From Curvibacter cyanobacteriorum (GTDB lineage Bacteria; Pseudomonadota; Gammaproteobacteria; Burkholderiales; Burkholderiaceae_C), in NCBI RefSeq assembly GCF_028649475.1, contig NZ_JAQSIP010000006.1, forward strand, positions 62,001 to 126,000: a stretch of DNA of 64,000 bases, given 5' to 3'. Every line of letters starts with the position of its first letter. The first letter of the stretch is position 1. The position numbers were made by a program, and so were the translations under genes. The notes below the pieces were generated by a model. The model did not search any database, was not told where the DNA came from, and saw nothing but the letters and a program-made list of their open reading frames with translations. Of this stretch, positions 38,383 through 47,533 are shown piece after piece.

Positions 38383-39159
38383 ATGACCGACGACCAACTG
38401 CTGCGCTATTCGCGCCACATCCTGCTCGACGAAATGGGCATCGAGGGGCAGGAGCGCCTGCTGCACGCCCATGCGGTGGTGGTGGGCGCTGGCGGCCTGG
38501 GCTCGCCCGTGGCCCTGTACCTGGCCACCACCGGGGTCGGCCGCCTGACGCTGATCGACCCCGACCAGGTGGACCTGACCAACCTGCAACGCCAGATTGC
38601 CCACAGCACGGCGCGCGTGGGCCAGCCCAAGGTGCAATCCGCGCGGCAGGCCATCGAGGCCCTGAACCCCGAAGTGCAGGTGCAGGCCCTGGAGCAGCGG
38701 GCCGATGACGCGCTGCTGGACCGCCTGCTGCCCGAGGCCGACGTGGTGCTGGACTGCACCGACAACTACCGCACGCGCCAGCTGATCAATGCGGCCTGTG
38801 TGCGCCACCGGCGGCCCCTGGTGTCGGGCTCGGCCATCCGCTTCGACGCCCAGATCAGCGTGTTCGACCCGCGCCAGGACAGCAGCCCCTGCTACGCCTG
38901 CCTGTTCGACCCCGCCGAGGCGCCCGAGGAGGCGCACTGCGCCACCATGGGGGTGTTTGCACCGCTGGTCGGTATTGTCGGCAGCCTGCAGGCGGCCGAG
39001 GCCATCAAGCTGATCAGCCAGGCCGGCCCGTCGCTGGTGGGGCGCTTGCTGATGCTGGAAGCCCGCCAGATGGTCTGGACCGAGATGAAGCTCAAGCGCC
39101 AGCCGCACTGCCCGGTGTGCGGTTCAGCCAGCCACCGCGCCGCACCGTCGGGCCCCTGA
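38383..39159 (+). CDS. moeB: HesA/MoeB/ThiF-family adenylyltransferase
   Basis: A 258-residue E1-like enzyme that adenylates the C-terminus of a MoaD- or ThiS-type sulfur carrier. It shows the canonical LLRYSRHILLDEMGIEGQERL opening, the GAGGLGSPVALYLA nucleotide loop, DCTDNYRTRQLIN, a CYAC and CPVC zinc pair and the conserved Cys in AHCATMGVF. Whether it serves molybdopterin or thiamine cannot be told. Its ATG stands one base after a terminator T-run, leaving no independent leader, so expression probably relies on readthrough. Confidence 0.9.
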   Translation: MTDDQLLRYSRHILLDEMGIEGQERLLHAHAVVVGAGGLGSPVALYLATTGVGRLTLIDPDQVDLTNLQRQIAHSTARVGQPKVQSARQAIEALNPEVQVQALEQRADDALLDRLLPEADVVLDCTDNYRTRQLINAACVRHRRPLVSGSAIRFDAQISVFDPRQDSSPCYACLFDPAEAPEEAHCATMGVFAPLVGIVGSLQAAEAIKLISQAGPSLVGRLLMLEARQMVWTEMKLKRQPHCPVCGSASHRAAPSGP

Positions 39160-39307
39160 CGACCGAGTGTTTTGTAGGATTCGGCTGACATCGCCCATCG
39201 ACTTGCGCTGGCACAATGGCTTGAAATGACCGAACGGCTGGTTCAAGTCGCCGTACGGTCTAGGGCCAAGCTCACTCTCGGCCATACCGCCACCAAACGC
39301 CAACCCT

Positions 39308-39715
39308 GTGGGACTCCGAACCTTCCTTGTCGAAGACAACGCGCGGATTCGCGAGAACCTGGTGGGCACGCTCGAAGAGCTGGTCGGAGCCCAGGTGATT
39401 GGCTTCGCCGAGACCGAGCAGGACGGCATCCGCTGGCTGATTGAACACCCGTCCGACTGGGACCTGGCCATCGTCGACCTGTTTCTACGGGAGGGCAGCG
39501 GACTCGGGGTGGCCTCGGCCTGCCAGGCGCGCGGGCCCCGGCAAAAGCTGGTCATGCTGACCAACTACGCCACCAGCGACATCCGCAAACGCTGCAGTGG
39601 CCTGGGCGTGGACGCGGTGTTCGACAAGTCCCATGAAATCGACAACCTGATGGATTTTTGCGCCGCAGGCCCCGAGGCGGCCCCCTCGTCGGTCAATCAA
39701 TCAGCCGGTTCTTGA
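39308..39715 (+). CDS. Receiver-only response regulator
   Basis: A 135-residue CheY-like protein with no output domain. The acidic pair is in FLVEDNARIREN, the phospho-acceptor is Asp57 in AIVDLFL, and the Thr and Lys switch residues appear in MLTNYAT and VFDKSHE. The start is a GTG at 39308. Its last 23 bases overlap the 3' end of the convergent NarL-type regulator gene. A role beside the CHASE3 kinase is likely from position only. Confidence 0.82.
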   Translation: MGLRTFLVEDNARIRENLVGTLEELVGAQVIGFAETEQDGIRWLIEHPSDWDLAIVDLFLREGSGLGVASACQARGPRQKLVMLTNYATSDIRKRCSGLGVDAVFDKSHEIDNLMDFCAAGPEAAPSSVNQSAGS

Positions 39716-40325
39716 GCGCGTAGTAGGTCAGGTCGCTGTTCGAGGCCAGCGCCATTTTCTCCATCAGGCGGGTGCGGTAGGTGCTGACGGTTTTCACGCT
39801 CAAGGACAGGGACTTGGCCACGTCGCCGGCGGTCTCGCCGCGCGCCAGTTTCAGGAAAACCTGGAACTCGCGCTCGGACAACTGCTCGTGCGCGGGCACG
39901 TCCTCCTTGCGCCCCAACTGCTGCGCCAGCAAGTCGGCCACGGTGCGGGTGATGTAGCGCTTGCCCAGCGCAATGGTGCGGATGGCCTCGACGATCTCGC
40001 TGGGGTCACATTCCTTGTTGAGGTAGCCACTGGCGCCTTGGCGGATCAGCGTCATGGCGTAGTGCTCCTCGGGGTAGCCCGACAGGATCAGGATGCCCAC
40101 ATCGGGCACCTTGGCGCGGATCATCGCCAGCACGTCCAACCCCGACTGGCCCGGCATGGCGAGGTCCATCAACAGCACATCCATTTCGTGGGTGCGGACC
40201 AGGTCAATCGCCTCGCGCCCGTTGGCCGCCTCACCCACCACCCGCAAATCCACCTGGTCGGCAAAGAAGTTGCGCAGGCCCGCACGCACGATGGCGTGGT
40301 CATCCACGATGCCAATTCTGATCAT
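39693..40325 (-). CDS. NarL/FixJ-family response regulator
   Basis: A 210-residue two-domain regulator. The receiver domain has VDDH at residues 7-10 and the phospho-acceptor Asp54 in LLMDLAMPG. The LuxR-type helix-turn-helix begins at QLSEREFQVFLKLARGE. It is divergent from the histidine kinase gene with a 150-base gap, so the two form a probable two-component pair. GXXSGYLNK gives the usual receiver end. Confidence 0.92.
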   Translation of the reverse strand: MIRIGIVDDHAIVRAGLRNFFADQVDLRVVGEAANGREAIDLVRTHEMDVLLMDLAMPGQSGLDVLAMIRAKVPDVGILILSGYPEEHYAMTLIRQGASGYLNKECDPSEIVEAIRTIALGKRYITRTVADLLAQQLGRKEDVPAHEQLSEREFQVFLKLARGETAGDVAKSLSLSVKTVSTYRTRLMEKMALASNSDLTYYALKNRLID

Positions 40326-40476
40326 TTAGACGCTTTCTTCTGTACGGTATGGTGCGGTGACGGGTTGGCGTCACAATACCCGAACTTTCAGCCAATGCTT
40401 GACTGATCGTGGCCCCGATCGCCAGTCGGCCTCGGTTCCTCAATGGGTACGCGCGCCCTGCCTTCGGAGTATTTGG

Positions 40477-41913
40477 ATGACCGGGTTGACCTTTCGATGG
40501 ACCTCTTGGACCCGCCGGCTGCAGCGCTACTTTCCCGTCTCACGCATGGCGATCAGCCTGCCCCTGGCCCTGGCCGCGGCCCTGCTGCTGATCGGAATCA
40601 ACGAACTGGGCTACGAGCGCTCGGCCCGCGCCGTCAAAGGGATTGCGGCGACCCATGAAACTCGCAGCACTCTTAACAAGCTCTTACAACAAATGTTGGA
40701 CGCCGAAACCGGCCTGCGGGGCTACCTGCTGACCGGTGACGACCGCTACCTGGCGCCCTACAACACCGCGGTCAACGAGGTCAACCAGACCCTGGACGAG
40801 TTGCGCAACGTCTATGTCAGCGACGGCGGCAACCTGATCCCGGTGACCATGTTGTCGCGCCATGTGTCGCGCAAACTGGCCGAAATGGACCTCAGCCTCA
40901 AGCTGCGCAAACAGGGCAACGAAGAAGCCTGGAAATTTGTCATGCGCACCGATGTCGGCAAGGAGCACATGGACGCGATCCGCGAGCAGTCGGCCATCCT
41001 GATCCACGAAAGCAGCCTGCGGGTGAGCGCTGGCGAACGCCAGATCATGCACTCATTGCAGGTGTCGCGCTTGGGCATTGCGATCACGGCCGCGATTGGC
41101 CTGATCGCGTTCTACCTCTACCTGCAACAGTCCAACGCACTCAAGCTGGCGGTGCTGCGTGAGCAGATGGTGCTGGAGCGCGAGCGCGACCGGCTGGAAG
41201 ACCTGGTGCAGGAGCGCACCGCCTCGCTGGCCAAGCTGGCCACCTACCTGCAGCAGGTGCGCGAGAACGAGCGCGGCCACCTGGCGCGTGAGCTGCACGA
41301 CGAGCTGGGCTCGCTGCTGACCGCCGCCAAGCTCGATGTGGCGCGCATCAAGTCGCGCCTGGGCGACACCGCCCCCGAGGCCCTGCAGCGCCTGCAGCAC
41401 CTGACCGAAACCCTCAACAGCGGCATCGCGCTGAAGCGCCGCATCGTGGAAGACCTGCGCCCGTCCTCACTCGCCAACCTGGGGCTGCTGCCCTCGCTCG
41501 AGATCCTGACGCGCGAGTTCGCCCAGCGCGCCGACCTGCAGGTGACGACCGAACTCGATGCGGTCAACCTCGCCCCCGCGGCCCAGCTGACGCTCTACCG
41601 CATGGTGCAGGAGGCGCTGACCAACATCAGCAAGTACGCGCAAGCCCAGCAGGTGTCGGTGGTGCTGCAGGACATGGGCTCCCATGTGGCACTGCAGGTG
41701 ACCGACGATGGCCAGGGCTTCGACCCGCAGCAGGTCGGGGCCAGCTCCCATGGCCTGGATGGCATGCGCCACCGCGTGGAGGCCGAAGGCGGGCGCTTGC
41801 ATGTCGAATCGCGCCCAGGGCACGGCACACGCATCACGGCCACCCTGCCCAGCCTGCCGCCGGTCACCAAGACCGGTGCCGAGCCCACCCCACCCAAGAC
41901 CGTGGCGCCGTAG
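40477..41913 (+). CDS. CHASE3-domain histidine kinase (NarL-partner type)
   Basis: A 478-residue membrane kinase. A first membrane helix (about residues 28-44), an extracytoplasmic CHASE3 domain (about 50-190, with LDAETGLRGYLLTGDDRYL) and a second helix (about 203-222) lead through a coiled coil to a HisKA_3 domain with His274 in ARELHDELG. A HATPase_c domain (QEALTNISKYA, DDGQGFD, GHGTRITATLP) ends the protein. ATG 40477 has GGAG eight bases upstream; the frame to 40357 is unnecessary. The signal is unknown. Confidence 0.9.
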   Translation: MTGLTFRWTSWTRRLQRYFPVSRMAISLPLALAAALLLIGINELGYERSARAVKGIAATHETRSTLNKLLQQMLDAETGLRGYLLTGDDRYLAPYNTAVNEVNQTLDELRNVYVSDGGNLIPVTMLSRHVSRKLAEMDLSLKLRKQGNEEAWKFVMRTDVGKEHMDAIREQSAILIHESSLRVSAGERQIMHSLQVSRLGIAITAAIGLIAFYLYLQQSNALKLAVLREQMVLERERDRLEDLVQERTASLAKLATYLQQVRENERGHLARELHDELGSLLTAAKLDVARIKSRLGDTAPEALQRLQHLTETLNSGIALKRRIVEDLRPSSLANLGLLPSLEILTREFAQRADLQVTTELDAVNLAPAAQLTLYRMVQEALTNISKYAQAQQVSVVLQDMGSHVALQVTDDGQGFDPQQVGASSHGLDGMRHRVEAEGGRLHVESRPGHGTRITATLPSLPPVTKTGAEPTPPKTVAP

Positions 41914-42056
41914 GCTGCGTCCGACAAAAAAGCGCGATGGGGGCCGACAAATGCGCCCACCTCCCGCCGACGATCCACTCGTCCTTCAAAGCCTACCCTC
42001 GATCAAAGTTCCAGGGCCTCAAGTTCGAGGTGCGGAACATGACCAGGAGCCGAGCC

Positions 42057-42356
42057 ATGCCTTTTCCATTCAGCGCCGACGAGCCCTGGGCTGCACTGAC
42101 CAAGACAGCCCCCCCGCTGCAGCCGCCCAGCCCCCACCAGCCCGAGTTCGTGAGCGGCCGCGCCGCAAACCGCTCCCCGCACCCGCTGGACTTCCTGGCC
42201 CCCGCGATGCAGGCCGCGCCGCCCGCTCCGGGCCAGGCGCCCTGGAAACATGTGTCCTGGCCCTGGTCTCGCCTGGGTCATGCCTCGGCCTTGGGCTTGG
42301 GCTCGTCACGCCCCCAACCCAGCACGCCCCCCCGGTCGGACGACGCGCCGCGCTGA
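42057..42356 (+). CDS. Small proline-rich protein, unknown
   Basis: A 99-residue protein that I do not recognise. It is Pro-rich with several Trp residues (APWKHVSWPWSRLG) and no signal peptide or membrane segment. The third codon position is strongly GC-rich in this frame and AGGAG precedes the ATG at 42057, so I think it is translated. An ATG at 42039 is an in-frame alternative. It may be a lineage-specific gene. Confidence 0.45.
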   Translation: MPFPFSADEPWAALTKTAPPLQPPSPHQPEFVSGRAANRSPHPLDFLAPAMQAAPPAPGQAPWKHVSWPWSRLGHASALGLGSSRPQPSTPPRSDDAPR

Positions 42357-42422
42357 GCGCCCCTGGCCCAGCCGTGGCGCCCGCCCGCCACGGGCGGTTC
42401 TGCGGCATGATGTGGGGTTTGC

Positions 42423-43166
42423 ATGGGTTCCCCTTCACCGACCATGACCACCCTGATCTTGTTGCCGGGCCTGGCCGCCCGGCAAAGCCTGTGGATCGAT
42501 CAATACAGCGCCCTGCCCGCCGACCTGCCCTGGGCCGTCAGCGACGTGCATTTCCGCAGCCCGGACCTGCCAACCATGGCCGCTCAACTGCTGGACGAAC
42601 ACCCTGGCCCGCTCGCGCTGTGCGGGGCCTCGATGGGCGGCATGCTGGCCATGGAAGCCGCGCGCCAAGCCCCCGAACGGGTGAAGGCGCTGGCCTTGCT
42701 GGGCACCAATGCCCAACCCGAAAACGACACCCTGCGGGCGCTGCGCAGTGCGGCAGTGGAGCGCTTCCGCGCCGGCGACTGGCGACCCGTGATCGACGCC
42801 AACGTGCCCCTGGCTTTTCATGCCGATGGCCTGGCCCAGCCCGATCTGGTGGCCCGCTACTGGGCGTTCATCGAGGCGGCGGGGCCCGAGGCCCTGGCGC
42901 GTCAGAACGAAGCGGTCATGGCCCGGCCCGACGCGCGTGAGCACCTGCCGCGGGTGACCTGCCCCACCTGGGTGCTGTGTGGCGAGGACGACCAGCTCAC
43001 GCCGCTGGCCTGCTCACAAGAGATAGCGGCCCTGGTGCCCGGTGCGCGTTTGACCACCTTGCCACGTTGCGGCCACATGCTCACCTGGGAACGGCCTCAG
43101 GCCGTGAACGCCTGGCTGCGCGACTGGCTGGCGCTGTGGCACGGCCCGAGTCGGACCGCCGCCTGA
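42423..43166 (+). CDS. Alpha/beta hydrolase
   Basis: A 247-residue alpha/beta-hydrolase fold enzyme. The nucleophile elbow is GASMGG with Ser70; the acid is probably in GEDDQLTP and the base in RCGHMLTWERP. The opening LILLPGLAA resembles BioH/pimeloyl esterase-like or carboxylesterase-type members. The substrate is not visible. The ATG at 42423 or the ATG at 42444 could be the start. Confidence 0.85.
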   Translation: MGSPSPTMTTLILLPGLAARQSLWIDQYSALPADLPWAVSDVHFRSPDLPTMAAQLLDEHPGPLALCGASMGGMLAMEAARQAPERVKALALLGTNAQPENDTLRALRSAAVERFRAGDWRPVIDANVPLAFHADGLAQPDLVARYWAFIEAAGPEALARQNEAVMARPDAREHLPRVTCPTWVLCGEDDQLTPLACSQEIAALVPGARLTTLPRCGHMLTWERPQAVNAWLRDWLALWHGPSRTAA

Positions 43167-43241
43167 GCCGCCCCAGGCCCTCAGGTCAAGCCAAGCCAGA
43201 CCAGGCGCCAAGGCGCCCGCCGGCGCTGGCCTCATGGGCCT

Positions 43242-43742
43242 TCACTCTCGGCCGAGGCTGCGCACCTTGTCGGCCAGGCGCTCTTCCACCAGGGGCGACA
43301 CGAACTTACCGACCTCGCCGCCCAGCACGGCGATCTCACGCACAAAGGTGCTGGAGATGAACTGGTACTTGTCGCTTGGTGTGAGGAACACGGTCTCGAC
43401 GTCGGGCATCAGGCTGCGGTTCATGCCGGCCAGCTGGAATTCGTAGTCAAAGTCGGTCACCGCGCGCAGGCCACGCACCATGGCCTTGCCACCGCGGGCG
43501 ACGACAAAGTCACGCAGCAGGCCCGAGAAAGTGGCCACTTCGACCTGCGGGAAACGCACCACGGCTTCGCGCACCATGTCGACACGCTCCTGCAGGCTGA
43601 ACAGGGTCTTTTTGTGGTGCCCCGCCGCGACGGCCACGATGACGTGGTCGAACAGTTGGGTGGCACGGCGAACCACGTCTTCGTGGCCCAAGGTCATGGG
43701 GTCAAACGTCCCCGGATAAACAGCAATCACGTTCTGGGCCAT
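43242..43742 (-). CDS. coaD: Phosphopantetheine adenylyltransferase
   Basis: A 166-residue enzyme of coenzyme A synthesis transferring AMP to 4'-phosphopantetheine. YPGTFDPMTLGHEDVVRRA holds the TxGH nucleotide motif, and QFISSTFVREIA is the ISSTxxR motif. AGGAG lies ten bases before the ATG at 43742. It follows rsmD on the same strand by 146 bases, the common rsmD-coaD pairing. Confidence 0.96.
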   Translation of the reverse strand: MAQNVIAVYPGTFDPMTLGHEDVVRRATQLFDHVIVAVAAGHHKKTLFSLQERVDMVREAVVRFPQVEVATFSGLLRDFVVARGGKAMVRGLRAVTDFDYEFQLAGMNRSLMPDVETVFLTPSDKYQFISSTFVREIAVLGGEVGKFVSPLVEERLADKVRSLGRE

Positions 43743-43888
43743 CGGTCTGCGTCTCCTGCAGGGGTGGGTGGGTTTTGCTCGCCGGCCTGCGCTGCAGGCC
43801 GGGGTGCCGGTCAGGTCGACGGCTCCCTTGGCGCGGATTATGCACGGCACCCGACCACGTTCAGGCCACCCTGGCCCGCCTGCGCGAC

Positions 43889-44521
43889 TCAGTGCGGCTG
43901 GGCGTCGCGCCCCAGCAGATGGGCATGCACCGCGCCGGCCTTGAGGTGGCGTTGCAGCACCAGCCCCAGCGGGGCCAGCAAGGCGTCGTCCCAGGCGCTG
44001 GGCGCCTCGAGGTAGATGCGCCCGTCGGGGGCCAAGGCCTCGGCCGCGGCACGCAGGGCAGGCTCGAACAGGGTGCCGCCAAAGGGCGGGTCCAGGAACA
44101 CCAGGTCCAGACCGTCGCCGCGCCGCTGGCTCAGCTGGGCCACCCCGTCCCCGCGCAGCACCTGCACCCGGTCGGCCTTGAGGCGCAAGGCCACCGCCTG
44201 CAGGTTGGCCACCAGGCCCGCGTCCTGCTCGACCAGGTAAACGTCGCGCGCCCCGCGCGAGGCGGCCTCAAGGCCCAGGGCCCCGGTGCCTGCGAAGGCG
44301 TCCAGGCAACGCCAGCCGCTCAGGTCTTGCCCCAGCCAGTTGAACAGGGTCTCGCGCACGCGGTCGGGCGTGGGGCGCAGGCCGGGCCGATCGGGCACCT
44401 GCAGGCGGGTGCGTTTCCATTGGCCCCCGATGATGCGCACCTCGCCGGTGGCGCGGGACGCTGGCGTGCGGGACGCTGCGCCGGCCGCAGCGGCACGGGC
44501 AGACGATGAAGAACGGGTCAT
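43889..44521 (-). CDS. rsmD: 16S rRNA (guanine-N2)-methyltransferase RsmD
   Basis: A 210-residue methyltransferase for G966 of 16S rRNA. The SAM-binding segment is CLDAFAGTGALGLEAASRGA and the catalytic tetrapeptide DPPF is in LVFLDPPFGGTLF. RPTPDRVRETLFNWL is the family signature. A Ser/Ala-rich N-terminal lead of about 25 residues is non-conserved. Its ATG overlaps the stop of the upstream M16 gene by four bases, so it is translationally coupled. Confidence 0.94.
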   Translation of the reverse strand: MTRSSSSARAAAAGAASRTPASRATGEVRIIGGQWKRTRLQVPDRPGLRPTPDRVRETLFNWLGQDLSGWRCLDAFAGTGALGLEAASRGARDVYLVEQDAGLVANLQAVALRLKADRVQVLRGDGVAQLSQRRGDGLDLVFLDPPFGGTLFEPALRAAAEALAPDGRIYLEAPSAWDDALLAPLGLVLQRHLKAGAVHAHLLGRDAQPH

Positions 44522-45873
44522 GGTTGGGCTCCTACGGTGACCGTCACCAGGCGATCGGGTTGCAGATGGCGAACCAAGGCGGCGCGGATGTCTTCGAGCC
44601 GCACCTGCTCGACCTGCTGGGTCCAGGTGTCGAGGTAGTTCAGGGGCAGGTCGTTCCAGGCGATGTTGGCCACGTTGTCGAGCAGCTTCTTGTTGGTGTC
44701 GATGCGCAGCGCAAAACCGCCCACCAGGTTGTCCTTGGCGGCCTGGAGCTCGGCCTCGGTCGGGCCTTCGGCCACGTAGCGGGTCAGCACCTCGCGCACC
44801 ACCCGCACCGCTTCAGCGGTTTGATCGGACCGGGTCTGCAAGCCCACCGTGAAGGCCCCGGCATGCAAGCCCGGGGCAAAGTAGCTGTAGACGCTGTAGC
44901 TCAGGCCGCGCTTCTCGCGCACCTCGCTGGTCAGGCGCGACACAAAGCCACCCCCCCCCAGGATGTAGTTGCCGACCAGCAGTGCAAAGTAGTCGGGGTC
45001 ATTGCGGCGAATGCCCGGTTGCCCCATCAGCACATGGGCCTGGGCCGAGCTGAACGGCAGCGCCTGCTCGCGCGCCGCCGCCAGCGCCGCCACCTCGGGC
45101 ACCGCAGGCTGGGCCTGGCAGGGGCCCGCCGGCAGCCGCGCCAGCAGTTGGCGGGTCAGGGCATCGGCCTGGGCGCGGTTCAACGCCCCGACCAGGCTGA
45201 CGCGCGCCGAACAGGCTTGCACCGAACGGGCCAGGTAGGCCTGCATGTCGGCCACGCTGATGGCCGCCAGGGTCTGCGCCGTCATCTGCTGGCCATAAGG
45301 GTGCCTGCCATAGACCGCCTCGGCAAAGGCCTTGCCGGCCAGGGTGCCGGGGCGCGTGTCGGCCTCCTTGAGGGATGCCACCAGACGTTCGCGGTCGCGG
45401 CGCCAGACGGCCTCGGGCAGGCTGGGCTCGGCCAGTTGGCGGCTCGCCAGGTCGGCGGCACGCGACAGCAGCTCGGGGTCGGTCAGGGACCGCAGGCCAA
45501 AGGTCAGCCGGTCCGCGCTGGCGCTGGCACCGAAGCTGGCCCCCAGGTCGGCCCAGGCCTCGCCCAGGGCGTTTTCGTCCAAAGCCGGCCCGCTGGCACT
45601 GGCGCGCACCCCGCGGCTGGTCAGAGCAGCGGTCACGGCGGCCAGGCCGGCCTGGGCCGCGGGGTCGCGGCGCGAGCCCCCGTCAAAGTCGATCTGTACA
45701 TCGACCATCGGGATGCCGGGGCTCTCGACCAGGTACACCCGGGCGCCGCTGGGCTGGATCCAGTGCTGCACCGGCAATGCCGCTTGGGCGCCCAGGCTGC
45801 AGGCGGCCAAGCCCAAGGCCAGCCCCAGGGGGCGGCACCACGGCCGGCGTGTCAAGGCATCGATTACGAACAT
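44518..45873 (-). CDS. M16-family peptidase homologue, non-catalytic partner
   Basis: A 451-residue exported M16 protein with a signal peptide (residues 1-31, cleavage near SLGAQA-AL). The HxxEH zinc motif is absent; the C-terminal REKRGLSYSVYSY segment, the Arg/Tyr motif of the supporting subunit, is present. With the neighbour at 46027 it would form the active/inactive heterodimer known for bacterial M16B peptidases. It lies 153 bases downstream of that gene and overlaps rsmD. Confidence 0.88.
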   Translation of the reverse strand: MFVIDALTRRPWCRPLGLALGLAACSLGAQAALPVQHWIQPSGARVYLVESPGIPMVDVQIDFDGGSRRDPAAQAGLAAVTAALTSRGVRASASGPALDENALGEAWADLGASFGASASADRLTFGLRSLTDPELLSRAADLASRQLAEPSLPEAVWRRDRERLVASLKEADTRPGTLAGKAFAEAVYGRHPYGQQMTAQTLAAISVADMQAYLARSVQACSARVSLVGALNRAQADALTRQLLARLPAGPCQAQPAVPEVAALAAAREQALPFSSAQAHVLMGQPGIRRNDPDYFALLVGNYILGGGGFVSRLTSEVREKRGLSYSVYSYFAPGLHAGAFTVGLQTRSDQTAEAVRVVREVLTRYVAEGPTEAELQAAKDNLVGGFALRIDTNKKLLDNVANIAWNDLPLNYLDTWTQQVEQVRLEDIRAALVRHLQPDRLVTVTVGAQP

Positions 45874-46026
45874 AAATCACCTGTGGAAACAACGGAGGCT
45901 GGCGCCCGCAGGCCGCCCCCTTCAAAGACAAAACAAGCGGGGCAGCGGGCTTGGCCCTCCCGCCCCACCGCCGCGCCAGCGGTGGCGCCAACCCCGCCTG
46001 GCGAGGTGCGCCGAGGCATCGGCACC

Positions 46027-47505
46027 TCAAGGGCTGGCATGGCGACCGGTGGGCTTGGCAGCGCGCGGCCGCTGTGGGTCCAGGGGCTGGGGCCGCAAGG
46101 TGGCCACGGTGAGCTGGTCATCGCCGAAATACCGTGCCGCCACCGACTGCACCTGGGCGGCTGTGACCTGGCGCAGGCGCTTGATCAGGCGCTCGCTCGC
46201 GTCCAGCGGCATGCCCTGAACCCAGTAGCGCCCCAGTTCATTGGCCTGGTTGAACACCGAGTCGAGCTTGTAGACCTCGCTGGCCACCCATTGGGTCTTG
46301 ACGCGCTGCAGCTCGGCTTCGCTGATGCCCTGCTCGGCCACCCGCTTCACTTGCGCGCGCAGCGCGGCCTCGACCGCCTCGGGGCTTTGGCCCGCTGCGG
46401 GCACGCCATCGAGCACGAACATCTGCGGCCCCCGGCCCATCAGGCCGTTGTAGGCGCCCGCGCTGTCGGCCACGCGGCGCTCGCCCTGGGTCAGGGCGCG
46501 TTCGAGGCGGGCACCGGGGTAACCGTCCAGCACCGCGGCCAGCACGGTCAGGGCCAGGGCGTCGTCGTCGGCGCTGGTGTCGCTGGGCGCTGCCGTGGTG
46601 GCCGTCGCGGCAACAGCTGCCGTGCCGAGCTGGGGCACCTTGAACGCCAGGGCCACATAGGCTTGTTCCGCCGGGGCCTTGTAGTCGAGGCGGCGCAAAC
46701 CCACCTGCTGTGGCTCCAGGCGCGGCTTGCGGGCCGGCAGGGCACGGCTGGCGATGGGCTCGTAGTAGCGCTGCGCCAGGGCCAGGGCCTGCGCCGGCGT
46801 CACATCGCCAGCGATCACCACCGCGGCGTTCTGCGGGCTGTACCAGGCGCGCCAGAACTGGCGCACATCGTCAGCGGTCATCGAGTCGAGGTCGCTCATC
46901 CAGCCCACCACCGGGCGGTGGTAGGGCGAGGCGACAAAAGCCGCCGCGTTCAGGGCCTCGTAGAGGCGGGCGCGCGGGTTGTCGTCGGTGCGCATGCGGC
47001 GCTCCTCTTTGATGACCTCGATCTCGCGCCGGAACTCGTCATCGGCCCACTGGTTGTTGGCAAAGCGATCGGCCTCGAGCTTCATCACCTCCTCCAGCCG
47101 GGCGGCCGGAATCTGCTGGTAATAGCCGGTGTAGTCGCGCGTGGTGAAGGCGTTTTCTCGACCGCCCAGGGCCGCCACCCGGCGTGAGAACTCACCGGGC
47201 GCCAGGCTGGGCGTGCCCTTGAACATCATGTGCTCCAGCGCGTGGGCCACGCCGCTGGTGCCGTCCACCTCGTCCATCGAGCCCACCCGCACCCACAGCA
47301 TGTGGGCCACGGTGGGGGCCCGGTGGTCGGGCTTGACGATCAGGGTCATGCCATTGCGCAGCGTGAACTGCTGGACGCCCGTGCTGTCTTTCTGCGGGCT
47401 GCCCGCCTCGGCCGCGGGGGCGGCAGAGGCCTCGGCAGACTGGGCCTGGAGAGGGGGTGCTGACCAGAAAGTCAGCATGACCAGAAGTGGGAGGTAGCGT
47501 TTCAT
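46027..47505 (-). CDS. M16-family zinc metallopeptidase, catalytic subunit
   Basis: A 492-residue exported insulinase-type peptidase. A signal peptide (residues 1-22) is followed by the zinc motif HxxEH as HALEH in GVAHALEHMMFKGT, with the downstream Glu in EVIKEERRMRTDD. An Ala/Thr-rich insert near residue 290 is low-complexity. The start is ATG 47505 (MKRYLPLL), 28 bases from the divergent ftsY start. A frame extending through ftsY to 48225 is a shadow. Confidence 0.92.
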   Translation of the reverse strand: MKRYLPLLVMLTFWSAPPLQAQSAEASAAPAAEAGSPQKDSTGVQQFTLRNGMTLIVKPDHRAPTVAHMLWVRVGSMDEVDGTSGVAHALEHMMFKGTPSLAPGEFSRRVAALGGRENAFTTRDYTGYYQQIPAARLEEVMKLEADRFANNQWADDEFRREIEVIKEERRMRTDDNPRARLYEALNAAAFVASPYHRPVVGWMSDLDSMTADDVRQFWRAWYSPQNAAVVIAGDVTPAQALALAQRYYEPIASRALPARKPRLEPQQVGLRRLDYKAPAEQAYVALAFKVPQLGTAAVAATATTAAPSDTSADDDALALTVLAAVLDGYPGARLERALTQGERRVADSAGAYNGLMGRGPQMFVLDGVPAAGQSPEAVEAALRAQVKRVAEQGISEAELQRVKTQWVASEVYKLDSVFNQANELGRYWVQGMPLDASERLIKRLRQVTAAQVQSVAARYFGDDQLTVATLRPQPLDPQRPRAAKPTGRHASP

Positions 47506-47533
47506 AGAATCATGGGATTCTAAGAACCCGCCA

